A stretch of 64,000 nt of DNA from Candidatus Obscuribacterales bacterium (GCA_021732085.1 JAKFVQ010000003.1:62001-126000), one strand, 5' to 3'. Counted from the first letter of the stretch, positions 46,534-54,673 are shown. The notes: a model not told the origin generated them from the sequence alone. Numbers and translations are program-made.

Positions 46534-47910
46534 ATGCAAGCTTTAACTAATCTCGACTATGCCCAGTCACCAATTCAGTCTTGTTGGAAGCTGTTTTATC
46601 CATTGGCCTTTTCCATGGTGCTCAGCTCTACAATTGGGATTGTTGATATGTATTTAGCCGGAATGATAGGTCCCGCTGCGCAGGCTGCCGTCGGCATCGG
46701 AGATCAATTCATCTTTGCTGTAATAGTGGCAGGCACTGGTTTGAGTTGCGCCAGCTCGTCCTTGATCTCGCGCAGTGCCGGCGCTGAGAATCGTTCTTTG
46801 TGCAATACAGCCGCAGTGACGTCTGTATTGATTGCAGCCGTGGCCGGTATTTTGTCCACGATTGCTGCCGTATTATTCTGCTCACCACTTATGAAGGTGT
46901 TGCACTGCAATTCCAGTGTGGAATCACTGGCGATACCATATACAGTATGGTGCTCTCTGGCAAATGCGCCTTTCATAATAGTACTCACGCAGTCCGCGAT
47001 ATTTCGCTCCTTGTCCCGACCGGATTTGGCACTGAATGTGCAGCTATTAACGGTTGGTGTTTGTCATGTTCTGTCCCTATTATTGTTCTTTTCAGAATTC
47101 GATGGATCTCATTCTTTAAAGGCACTGTCCCTAGCCTGGGTTGTCGCATCATTTCTTGGAGCTGCCGCCGGAACCTTCTACATCTTGCGCGACATTCTAG
47201 GCTCTTCCCCAGTTCTATCTGTTAACTTACAGCAAGTATGTCCGGCTGCTCTGGAATTGTGTTGCCTTGCGCTTCCTGCTGTAATTGCCGAAAGTTCACT
47301 AATTGGTGGAAACTTTATTCTTTACGGTGTTTCGTCGGCTCTCAGTGATTCGGCTTCGGCGCAGGCAGCTTTGACGGTCAAGCTCAAAGTCGAAGAAACG
47401 ATAGCCCTGATACCAATAATGGCGTTAGGCATGTCTGGCTCGGTGGTGATTGGTCATCATGTTGGTGCTGGTAAGGACAAACTTGCGTGTGCCAGTGCTC
47501 TATCGATCGCGAAACTAGGCTCCCTGATCATGCTTGTGATCGGTGCTTTTACATCGTTGTTTGCAAAAGACATTGCGTCCTGTTTTTCTCAGGATGCAGT
47601 CACGCAGACCGGTATTTTCAATTATTTGATTTTGAGCATTTTGTATTTTCCTGCATGCGCATTCTCCACAACCATGACGAATGCACTGGAAGGGGCGGGC
47701 TCGACAAGTCTGCCGATGTATTTGAACTTACTCATTCTTATAGGTCTAAGGTGCGGTGTGTCCTTTATGTGTGCCATTTCATTCCACTGGGGCATTAGTG
47801 GGATTGCTTTATCGCTATGTGTTAGTCAAGTCCTAATGGCATTAGCTTCTTTTGCAGCGCTCGGTTTCTTTTTCACACACTTAAAGGCTCCCGCTAATCA
47901 AATTGCATAG
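46534..47910 (+). CDS. MATE-family efflux transporter
   Basis: This is 458 residues with twelve predicted membrane helices in two homologous halves (for example LAFSMVLSSTIGIVDMYLAGM in half one and IALIPIMALGMSGSVVIGHHVGAG in half two). Length and the internal MYLAGMIGPAAQAAVGIGDQ segment fit MATE/NorM/DinF transporters. They export drugs or metabolites in exchange for Na+ or H+ across the inner membrane. The substrate is unknown. The paired hairpins upstream suggest regulated expression. Confidence 0.88.
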   Translation: MQALTNLDYAQSPIQSCWKLFYPLAFSMVLSSTIGIVDMYLAGMIGPAAQAAVGIGDQFIFAVIVAGTGLSCASSSLISRSAGAENRSLCNTAAVTSVLIAAVAGILSTIAAVLFCSPLMKVLHCNSSVESLAIPYTVWCSLANAPFIIVLTQSAIFRSLSRPDLALNVQLLTVGVCHVLSLLLFFSEFDGSHSLKALSLAWVVASFLGAAAGTFYILRDILGSSPVLSVNLQQVCPAALELCCLALPAVIAESSLIGGNFILYGVSSALSDSASAQAALTVKLKVEETIALIPIMALGMSGSVVIGHHVGAGKDKLACASALSIAKLGSLIMLVIGAFTSLFAKDIASCFSQDAVTQTGIFNYLILSILYFPACAFSTTMTNALEGAGSTSLPMYLNLLILIGLRCGVSFMCAISFHWGISGIALSLCVSQVLMALASFAALGFFFTHLKAPANQIA

Positions 47911-48025
47911 TCGCGGCATGACCTTAGATATAGGTCGAGATGACTGCAGGCAAATTTACTTGTGCGTTGCTTCGAAGTATTCTTATTTCATGAACAGCTG
48001 ATGCAGAAACGCATTAGGTCTGGCT

Positions 48026-48056
48026 CCTGAAGACTTTTCTTCAGGTTTCGTTTCTT
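48026..48056 (+). terminator. Rho-independent terminator after the MATE gene
   Basis: An 8-bp stem (CCTGAAGA with TCTTCAGG) with a CTTT loop is followed by TTTCGTTTCTTC. It lies 116 bases past the MATE stop codon and just before the first pilin-like gene. Confidence 0.65.
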
Positions 48057-48102
48057 CTTACTAACAAATTACTATTCATTGACGCTTACGGAGGCACCTG
48101 CC

Positions 48103-48624
48103 ATGCGTTCTATTTCTACTTTGCTTTCACGCACCACACTTGCAGCTCTTGCTGCAACCGCATTTTTGTCTTTGCCGTCAAATGCTCAAATTGTGGATGC
48201 GTTTGATTCAACGGCCGCTACGGGCAATCAAACCAATAATACCGGCTTCTACACTGGCTCTCAGACCCAGCAAGGCGGTTATGCATCTGCGCCTATGTTA
48301 CAAGGTGCAGCATTAGGAACAATTGGCCCACAAGGAAACGATGCTACTGTAATTATGGGGCTGAATACCGGTGGTACCGTTCGCGTAAACAACCTGGCAA
48401 ACCTTGAAGCACTGCTAAATATTATCGCCAATGGAATGGAGATTCTTGGGATAGCTTGGGGTGGACCGACAATGATCATGGGCTTTATGCACATGGCCGC
48501 CGGCACTCAAGACGCGATGAAGCGCGTTCTCTGGGGCATGGGAGGTGTTACTGGTGGTCTGGCAACACCAGGTTGTATAAACTGGCTCGTTGCATCTGCT
48601 CGCGATGCGAATCTCTTTGCATAG
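48103..48624 (+). CDS. Exported two-helix protein, VirB2/TrbC-pilin-like (copy 1 of 3)
   Basis: This is 173 residues from ATG 48103, with GGAGG 10 bases upstream. A Sec signal peptide (TLAALAATAFLSLPSNAQ) is followed by about 60 polar residues rich in Asn, Gln, Thr and Gly. Two hydrophobic segments come next: LEALLNIIANGMEILGIAWG through MIMGFMHMAAG, and VLWGMGGVTGGL to the end. They are joined by the short charged loop TQDAMKR. Signal peptide, two helices and a basic loop are the layout of VirB2/TrbC conjugative pilins. One Cys (TPGCINW) is conserved in all copies. No VirB4 or other type IV secretion genes are visible. Pilin-like is an inference; holin or bacteriocin are alternatives. Confidence 0.7.
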   Translation: MRSISTLLSRTTLAALAATAFLSLPSNAQIVDAFDSTAATGNQTNNTGFYTGSQTQQGGYASAPMLQGAALGTIGPQGNDATVIMGLNTGGTVRVNNLANLEALLNIIANGMEILGIAWGGPTMIMGFMHMAAGTQDAMKRVLWGMGGVTGGLATPGCINWLVASARDANLFA

Positions 48625-48851
48625 TCAGCGAGCACTTTGCCAGAGATGTACTCATTTATTCTTGGATGTAGTAACGGAGATCGAGTACACGACTTCTGGT
48701 CAATTCAAAAATCTGATGCCATGTTGGGATTCTCAGTGCCCCGATGATTGCTTCACTTATGCCAATTGGTATGCGCACAAAGGAGGTGAATTCTCGGATC
48801 GATTATCGCGCGGAAATATCAGGTGTTCAGTTTTACTAGCGCGGAAAGGCT

Positions 48852-48884
48852 ACCACCCGCTTGCCTCGCAAGCGGGTGGTTTTG
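48852..48884 (+). terminator. Strong terminator downstream of pilin-like copy 1
   Basis: A perfect 13-bp GC-rich stem (ACCACCCGCTTGC with GCAAGCGGGTGGT) closes a CTC loop and is followed by TTTT. It lies 228 bases past the stop codon. The stretch between holds no supported gene. Confidence 0.85.
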
Positions 48885-48901
48885 CGCGTCTATTGCTGGT
48901 A

Positions 48902-49345
48902 TCACTTTTCAAATCGATCGAATTTCCCGCTGAATAGATCTACGAGCGGCGTGACATCAATAGAAAAAAGGTCCTTTTGTCCAACGCCTTTTCCGTAGCT
49001 TTGTTCTCCGATAATAAGTCCATGTCTCAGTTCGTGGTCCACTATTGATTTGGCGCTCAGCATCTCGGCCGCGTTATCGATTATGTGACTGCTTCCGGCC
49101 GCTTTGTTTTCAATTGTGCAGCTTGGCTTGCTAATATCGCCAATGCCTGCTACATGTGTTCCGTTTCCTGTCATGTCGGGCTCCTTCTCGGCGAATTTGT
49201 TGTCGATTCCTGTATCGATAACGGAGATGTTTAAGTTGCTAGCGCATTTCGATGTTGTTTCACGTAAAAACTTGTCGGTTGAAAGATCAGCTTCCGTCGA
49301 TGCTTGGTTCTTCTCGTCTTTCTCTGTGATCTGATTTCGTTCCAA
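48902..49345 (-). pseudogene. Decayed or chimeric protease-like ORF (subtilisin and S41 motifs)
   Basis: This is 147 codons with a possible TTG start at 49345 and no signal peptide. The first half carries subtilisin-like ISVIDTGID and, only 17 residues later, GNGTHVAGI. These are the catalytic Asp and His motifs without the Ser region. The second half, AAEMLSAKSIVDHE ... GLIIGEQSYGKGVGQ, lines up with the S41 protease core (SASEILAGALKDN ... IGTHTYGKGLVQ) seen in the two CtpA proteins in this window. The S41 nucleophile Ser is replaced by Ala, but the Lys is kept. It cannot be an active protease of either kind. It is most likely a remnant, or a rearranged binding protein. Confidence 0.5.
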
Positions 49346-49886
49346 AGGTGTGAACCCCGTAGATGATTGTTCGATTCAATCTTCTTATAGGTTTTGGCGG
49401 ATGTATAGCCGCAAAACACCAGTGCTTGACTGGTGGATTATGAAGGAGCTTATGGTCAATTCCCTGTGACGCTACGATGCATCCTGGACCGTGACATTCC
49501 TGCGGCTCCTCTCATGCCTGGATCGGGAGTATGCCTCCCCAACACCTTCTTGCAGTGCCCCAGCCCTATTAGAGCCAGTCCGTGCCCTGCAGCCACTGGG
49601 TCCGTCCTGTAGCAAGGTATTGGCTGCTCAAGGTGTGCCGGCGGTTGCCCTCCCGACCTGCTCATGACCCTGCCGTCATAGCCATGAGGCACTGTGCACC
49701 AACGTTCTCCAGACCATGGGTGACTGGAGGCATGGTTTTGATCATGACCCGGGCATGACCTAAGTCATATTTACTTTGGGGAGGGGTCCACATAGGATAG
49801 TGTCATCGAATGCAAGACATCGAAATCTTCAAACGGTCTTACCACTTACTCCTCTTTACTATGAATGCTCTTCGGAGGGCACTGTT
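49346..49886. other. GC-rich non-coding block of unknown nature
   Basis: These 541 bases lack a supported gene. From about 49470 to 49760 the sequence is clearly richer in GC than its surroundings. It contains short inverted repeats (GGGAG/CTCCC at about 49523-49538, CTCCAG/CTGGAG at about 49707-49728) and repeated CATGAC/GTCATA words. A 78-codon open frame exists on the minus strand but has no recognised features. SRP RNA, RNase P RNA and tmRNA were considered and do not fit. It may be a small RNA gene or the remnant of a mobile element. Confidence 0.4.
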
Positions 49887-50396
49887 ATGTCTTTTACTAA
49901 ATCAATCGTTCGCTCAACTCTCGCAGCTGGTGCTCTCGTAACTCTCTCGATGCCAGCATTCGCACAAGACGCTTTTGATTCGACCGCCGCAACCGGTAAC
50001 CAAACTAACAACACCGGCAATTACACTGGCGCTCAATCCCAACAAGGTGGCTATGCATCGGCTCCGATGCTCCAAGGCGCTACCAACGGTACAATCGGAC
50101 CACAAGGCGGTGACGCTACAGTTATCCAAGGTGTCAACACCGCAGGTACGGTCCGCGTAAACAACTTGGCTAACTTGGAAGCCTTGCTCAACATTATCGC
50201 TAACGGTATGGAAATCCTCGGTATTGCCTGGGGCGGTCCTACAATGATCATGGGCTTCATGCACATGGCTGCCGGTACGCAAGATGCTATGAAGAGAGTC
50301 CTCTGGGGCGCTGCCGGTGTAACTGGCGGTTTGGCAACACCCGGTTGCATCAACTGGCTCGTTGCTTCAGCCCGTGACGCTAACCTCTTCAGCTAA
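49887..50396 (+). CDS. Exported two-helix protein, VirB2/TrbC-pilin-like (copy 2 of 3)
   Basis: This is 169 residues from ATG 49887, with GGAGGG upstream. The signal peptide is STLAAGALVTLSMPAFAQ. The mature protein is identical to copy 3 except for one residue (Tyr versus Met in QQGGYASAP). It differs from copy 1 mainly in the polar N-terminal part and at GAAGV versus GMGGV. The two hydrophobic segments and the linking TQDAMKR are unchanged. Its codons differ from copy 3 at many synonymous positions, so the protein is under strong constraint. A terminator follows 40 bases after the stop codon. Likely role: subunit of an extracellular or membrane polymer. Confidence 0.72.
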   Translation: MSFTKSIVRSTLAAGALVTLSMPAFAQDAFDSTAATGNQTNNTGNYTGAQSQQGGYASAPMLQGATNGTIGPQGGDATVIQGVNTAGTVRVNNLANLEALLNIIANGMEILGIAWGGPTMIMGFMHMAAGTQDAMKRVLWGAAGVTGGLATPGCINWLVASARDANLFS

Positions 50397-50436
50397 GACA
50401 AAGACTTAACCGCAAGTAGTGGTGAAAAAGAAAGAT

Positions 50437-50468
50437 GAGGTCGCCAATCCGGTGACCTCGTTTTTTTT
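50437..50468 (+). terminator. Rho-independent terminator after pilin-like copy 2
   Basis: GAGGTCGCC pairs with GGTGACCTC (one G-U pair) and is followed by eight or more T. The same GAGGTCGCC arm recurs in the terminator after copy 3. Confidence 0.88.
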
Positions 50469-51013
50469 GCGTTTTTTCTCCGACTCGATGGCAAATGGAT
50501 AAATTGGTTGCGGGGAGTAAATTCCGTCCCATTGAAATTTGGAGTTTTTCCTCACCATGACAACCGCTCGCCAACCTGGTTTAAGAGCTGAAAATGCCGT
50601 TAATACGGCATTCAATCGAAATGAAACTATGGTTGCCATGGTGAGAAAAAGCGGACTGCCATAGAACCGGGCTGAACCTGTTGGCAGACCAGGCGGCGCC
50701 GCTAGCGGTATGGATGGATGGATGGATGGATGGATGGTCAGTTCCGGTCTCTGCTCGAGCGACTTCGCCAAGCTGACTTTGCTGAAGGTTTCTGTTGATA
50801 CAAAGGAATTTTTCATGGTGGTCCTCAATAGGTTCGATACGTCCAGGACGATCTCCCAAATCGAAACCATGCTTCTTTGTGGTTTATACACCGCTCGCTC
50901 TAACAATTTTCGGACATGAGTGCTTCTAGCAATAACGCGTTACTTTTCGGCGAACAATATATTGAGATGTCATTTTTGGGAAGTATCCAGTAGGGTTAGA
51001 ATGAAAGGTTTCT
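50469..51013. other. Intergenic stretch with tetranucleotide repeat and no supported gene
   Basis: These 545 bases lie between pilin-like copy 2 and the lipoprotein gene. A 166-codon minus-strand frame spans much of it but starts from a weak context, runs into the terminator of copy 2 and includes the ATGG repeat, so I do not accept it. Nothing else was recognised. Confidence 0.45.
50710..50737. repeat. Tetranucleotide microsatellite (ATGG)x7
   Basis: There are seven uninterrupted ATGG units. Four-base repeats mutate by slippage and can switch frames or promoter spacing. Here the repeat is 304 bases before the lipoprotein start and not inside a supported gene. Confidence 0.95.
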
Positions 51014-51544
51014 ATGCAGATAAATTTCTCCGGAGCGTGTAAGTCTCTTACAGTTTCGTTGGTTTGCGTATTTTTGTGTTCGTGTGGGTCTCAAGATCCG
51101 AGCGAGGGCATCGTTCGCAATGCTTTTGATGCTTTGAAGGAAAAAAACTGGGTGCGTTATAAGGAACGAATGATTACACTTGCCGAAATCGCTCTCTCTC
51201 ATGACAAAGTGTCACCGTTTAAGCGAAAAATGGGTTACGTGGGTTCAAGTGTCAGAGACGAACAAGAGAATCGGCTCAAAAAAGACTTTGATGAAGTGTC
51301 TCAGACCGATTGTTTGAAAGGAACCAGTTTCAAGAGCGCTAAACTTATTGCTAAGGAGGATCTTAAAAATCCCTGGACTGAAGGTGATTGCGTGATTCCT
51401 CTGTCCACCTATGCTATTCAAACTGACGGTTCACTTAAGCAGGGTTGCAAGCTACCGACTTTTGTTGTGACTCAATGGCATGGGCGCTTCTATTTATTGG
51501 GTTTGCAATTCGATCAACAGCAGGAAAGCAAAGCATCCAACTAA
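51014..51544 (+). CDS. Small lipoprotein, unknown function
   Basis: This is 176 residues from ATG 51014. The N-terminus is a lipoprotein signal: basic start, hydrophobic VSLVCVFLCSC with a Leu-Cys-Ser-Cys lipobox, then Gly-Ser. Acylation at the second Cys would anchor it to the outer face of a membrane. The mature domain (about 150 residues) contains VRNAFDALKEKNWVRYKERM at its start and a C-terminal beta-strand region (PTFVVTQWHGRFYLLGLQF). This is reminiscent of DUF4878/NTF2-like small lipoproteins, but not enough to assign. It lies between pilin-like copies 2 and 3. Confidence 0.7.
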   Translation: MQINFSGACKSLTVSLVCVFLCSCGSQDPSEGIVRNAFDALKEKNWVRYKERMITLAEIALSHDKVSPFKRKMGYVGSSVRDEQENRLKKDFDEVSQTDCLKGTSFKSAKLIAKEDLKNPWTEGDCVIPLSTYAIQTDGSLKQGCKLPTFVVTQWHGRFYLLGLQFDQQQESKASN

Positions 51545-51639
51545 AAGGTGATTTTTTTATTCCGCACATTGCTTCTCAGAAATATCTCAACTTCGTTTCA
51601 TAGACTGTGCACATCGGGTTGATATGACGAGGTGCGCAA

Positions 51640-52308
51640 ATGAGCGGCGAAACTAAAGGATGGCACGCATCAGAATGGAATACACGCTCGAGACCAGCTG
51701 TGGAAGCGCAGTTGCGCCTTCTGCAGGAGTTGCAGGCTGGGCGGGATCCCTACGATCGGTCTCATGCCTACGGATGGGCGCAACGCGATCAAATCGATCA
51801 AGCACGTCAGTACGCAGAACAACGTGAGCAACTACAGCAATTCAATCAACAAAGAATCGAACAGCAGCGTAATCAGCTAAAGCAATTGAACCCTCAAGAT
51901 CAGGTAGGAGAAAGGGGCGTTCCTCAAGTTCCGCAAATCCTCCGCAATCAGATTCATAGACCTATACCAAGCCGAAATGCAAACGAAGCGTTCCGAGATA
52001 CTGCCCAGCAAGCGGGCTTTCCCTCAAACCTCGAGATTGTCGAAGGTCAAAGCAACCTGAGGCAAGTTGCCTACGATCTGGCGTCTCATAGAAGCGAGAA
52101 GTTCGGTCCCTATATCGAAAGCGTTTTCCGGCAGCAAGGTCCCTACGCAACTTGCGAAGTGCTAAATAGAATCAATTTCGAATTTCTGAAAATCGGTGCG
52201 CCGTTCAAATTTGTAACCAAGTTCACAGGACCAAACGATTCAGCTCTGGTAGCCGACCTGCTGGACAACCGCAACGGGCGTTCGCAAGGGACGTATTTTC
52301 TTCGATAA
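51640..52308 (+). CDS. Hypothetical Gln-rich protein
   Basis: This is 222 residues from ATG 51640. Residues about 50-95 are a Gln/Arg/Glu-rich helix (QIDQARQYAEQREQLQQFNQ) that could form a coiled coil. Residues about 120-222 look globular, with alternating strands and helices (LASHRSEKFGPYIESVF, FKFVTKFTGPNDSALVADLL). There is no signal peptide or membrane helix, and no recognised family. It is placed between the lipoprotein gene and pilin-like copy 3 on the same strand. Confidence 0.6.
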   Translation: MSGETKGWHASEWNTRSRPAVEAQLRLLQELQAGRDPYDRSHAYGWAQRDQIDQARQYAEQREQLQQFNQQRIEQQRNQLKQLNPQDQVGERGVPQVPQILRNQIHRPIPSRNANEAFRDTAQQAGFPSNLEIVEGQSNLRQVAYDLASHRSEKFGPYIESVFRQQGPYATCEVLNRINFEFLKIGAPFKFVTKFTGPNDSALVADLLDNRNGRSQGTYFLR

Positions 52309-52583
52309 AGACAATCTTTACTCGGAGTTTAATAAGAGACCCCATTTTGACCCAAACACGAACCAAGCAGGTCATCTGACGCGGCTAATATTTGATTATT
52401 AGCGATGGATGCGGTGACGCAAAGACGCGGGGCATCCGAAGCGAAGTGAAGTTCTGGGCTATATAAAAATCCGCGAGATAAACGGGATTTCAAACAACTC
52501 CAAAAACTCTCAAGAGATTTTCAGAACTGCCGACTAATATGACTACATTCGCAATGAACCACCACCACCAAGGAGTACGAATT

Positions 52584-53093
52584 ATGCGCTTTACTAAGTT
52601 GATGACTAACTCACTGATTGCTGCCACAACTATGACGGCACTGTCTCTACCGGCATTTGCGCAAGATGCATTCGACTCCACAGCTGCAACCGGCAATCAA
52701 ACCAACAATACCGGCAACTACACCGGAGCTCAGTCGCAGCAAGGTGGAATGGCATCGGCGCCAATGCTGCAGGGCGCTACCAACGGCACCATCGGACCAC
52801 AAGGCGGTGACGCCACGGTCATCCAGGGCGTTAATACAGCCGGCACTGTGCGTGTTAACAACTTGGCTAACTTGGAAGCTTTGCTCAACATCATCGCTAA
52901 CGGAATGGAAATCCTCGGCATCGCCTGGGGTGGACCGACAATGATCATGGGCTTTATGCACATGGCTGCCGGCACCCAAGATGCTATGAAGCGCGTACTC
53001 TGGGGCGCAGCCGGCGTAACTGGCGGTTTGGCAACACCAGGTTGTATCAACTGGCTCGTTGCATCAGCCCGTGACGCTAACCTGTTCAGCTAA
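52584..53093 (+). CDS. Exported two-helix protein, VirB2/TrbC-pilin-like (copy 3 of 3)
   Basis: This is 169 residues from ATG 52584, with AAGGAG 8 bases upstream. The signal peptide (LMTNSLIAATTMTALSLPAFAQ) differs from copy 2, but the mature protein is the same apart from Met for Tyr in the QQGG-MASAP segment. It has two hydrophobic segments joined by TQDAMKR and ends VASARDANLFS. Different signal peptides with near-identical mature parts suggest that the mature product is what is maintained. Its terminator shares a hairpin arm with that of copy 2, so gene and terminator were probably duplicated together. Confidence 0.72.
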   Translation: MRFTKLMTNSLIAATTMTALSLPAFAQDAFDSTAATGNQTNNTGNYTGAQSQQGGMASAPMLQGATNGTIGPQGGDATVIQGVNTAGTVRVNNLANLEALLNIIANGMEILGIAWGGPTMIMGFMHMAAGTQDAMKRVLWGAAGVTGGLATPGCINWLVASARDANLFS

Positions 53094-53187
53094 TCGAATT
53101 TGTAGATGCCTGGTCGCTGAGTGCACAGCGAGCCTCGGGCGTGACTAACGGTCACATTCATAAAATGTGTACTAGCGGAGAAAGCAT

Positions 53188-53219
53188 AGAGGTCGCCTTA
53201 ACCCGGGCGACCTCTTTAT
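53188..53219 (+). terminator. Rho-independent terminator after pilin-like copy 3
   Basis: A perfect 10-bp stem (AGAGGTCGCC with GGCGACCTCT) is followed by TTATTAT. Two smaller hairpins (CGCTG/CAGCG near 53115 and GTGAC/GTCAC near 53140) lie between it and the stop codon. Confidence 0.85.
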
Positions 53220-53282
53220 TATCTGTGAAAATTGCACCCGGGCTCGAGCCGGCGGGTATAGTGCTTGAAGTGGAGGGCAAGC

Positions 53283-54620
53283 ATGTTGGATCTTGGCGGT
53301 GTTACGGGGTCGGGGTCAAAATTGAATAGAATTGGGACAAAGCCTTTAGGGCACGGATTGATGCTTTTGGCGTGCTTTGGCTTTTTGCTCAACCCGGCAG
53401 CAGAAGCGCAATCAAGCAGAAGTGGCGTTTGGGATGCTTCGTCCTCAAATGGATCGGGTTCGGATAACCGAGCCGCAGCCGCATCCAATCAAGCTGGAGC
53501 CGCCTACCCGGCAGGTCGCAGTCCAGGTTATCCAGCGCAATATAGACAAGGGTATCCCCGAGGATACACAAGATCGCAAGGCTATCCACAAGGGTATTCT
53601 CGGACGCAAGCTTACCCCGCGGGCTATCCACAAGGGAAGTCAGCATATGGATCGGCTGCTCAAAGGAGTCCACAAGCTTCTGCTGTCAGTCAGCCGGCCG
53701 CTGCAGCTCCCCGCACGAAAAATTACAAGGATGCCATTGTAAGTGGTGGCATGAGGAGGTCGTTTACTGTTCATGTTCCGAAATCATACGACGGCGCCAG
53801 ACCCGTTCCGCTAGTCTTAGCCTTTCACGGACTCGGCATGAACGGCGTTGCAATGGAAGGTTTGACGCTGATGGATCTCACCGCTGAGCGCAATGGATTC
53901 ATAGTTGTTTATCCTGATGGAGTGGGCGCGCGGTGGAATGATGGCAGTGCTCGCGGAAGCAATGGTATGGATGACGTTGGCTTTGTTTCTGATCTTTTGA
54001 ATCATCTTCAACGAGCTTACAAAATAGATCCGCGGCACATTCACGCCTGCGGAATTTCCAACGGTGGATATTTCACGCAGCGACTTGGCTGTGAGATGGC
54101 GGACCGAATTGCTTCGATTGGTGTGATTTCTGCAACGGTCACGGCACCTGTGTGCGCATCCTGCCATCCTCGTCGAAGCATGCCGGTTGTTTTGTTTCTT
54201 GGTACAGAAGATCCATTGGTTCCAAGAGAAGGTGAAAGTAAGGAATTAGGAAAGCTGGGCGAGGCGCTCGGGATTCCGGGCGTAGCGGGTGCGGCAATTA
54301 GTTCTGGAATGGCTAAAGTGGGCGGAATCTATTCAGCCAATGATACGGCTGAGTTTTGGGCGAAGATCAATAATTGCGGATCGCATCCACGCGAGGAGCG
54401 TATGCCGGATCGCAACACGCGCGACGGCTGCCAAATTACGCGCGAAACATATGGCGGAGGAAGCGGTGGTAGTGAGGTCATGGTGTACACCATTCATGGT
54501 GGCGGACACAATTGGCCGGGAGGCTCTGGCGCTGTAGCTCAAGACGTACTCGGTGTCACCACCTACGATATCAGCGCGAGCGACCTTTGCTGGGAGTTTT
54601 TTCGCAACCACTCAAGGTGA
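53283..54620 (+). CDS. Exported PHB-depolymerase-like esterase (LpqC family) with Gly-Tyr-Pro repeats
   Basis: This is 445 residues from ATG 53283, with GGAGGG 5 bases upstream. A signal segment (HGLMLLACFGFLLNPAAEAQ) is followed by a low-complexity region (about 60-135) with a repeated G-Y-P-x-G-Y unit. The alpha/beta-hydrolase domain then carries VLAFHGLGMNG (oxyanion), the nucleophile in CGISNGGYF, the acid in LGTEDPLVP and the His in GGGHNWPGG. This is the esterase PHB/LpqC pattern, also shared with feruloyl esterases. It acts outside the cytoplasm on an ester or polyester substrate. The GYP-rich part may attach the enzyme to the cell surface or polymer. Confidence 0.85.
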   Translation: MLDLGGVTGSGSKLNRIGTKPLGHGLMLLACFGFLLNPAAEAQSSRSGVWDASSSNGSGSDNRAAAASNQAGAAYPAGRSPGYPAQYRQGYPRGYTRSQGYPQGYSRTQAYPAGYPQGKSAYGSAAQRSPQASAVSQPAAAAPRTKNYKDAIVSGGMRRSFTVHVPKSYDGARPVPLVLAFHGLGMNGVAMEGLTLMDLTAERNGFIVVYPDGVGARWNDGSARGSNGMDDVGFVSDLLNHLQRAYKIDPRHIHACGISNGGYFTQRLGCEMADRIASIGVISATVTAPVCASCHPRRSMPVVLFLGTEDPLVPREGESKELGKLGEALGIPGVAGAAISSGMAKVGGIYSANDTAEFWAKINNCGSHPREERMPDRNTRDGCQITRETYGGGSGGSEVMVYTIHGGGHNWPGGSGAVAQDVLGVTTYDISASDLCWEFFRNHSR

Positions 54621-54673
54621 TTTGACTGGTTGTCGGCGCCAGGACTAGCATTCACTGTGGTTCTTGATACCGT

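Noticed and set aside
49456-49692. SRP RNA, RNase P RNA or a 78-codon protein gene in the GC-rich block
   Set aside because: The invariant SRP GGAA/AGCAG loop and RNase P core motifs are absent, and the short ORF has no recognised family; left as unknown.
50406-50906. 166-codon minus-strand ORF
   Set aside because: It runs through the ATGG repeat and the terminator of pilin-like copy 2 and has no recognised motif or good ribosome-binding site.
48103-53093. CRISPR array or transposon explaining the repeated segments
   Set aside because: The repeats are three protein-coding paralogues with synonymous differences; no short regular repeats with spacers, no transposase and no terminal inverted repeats were seen.
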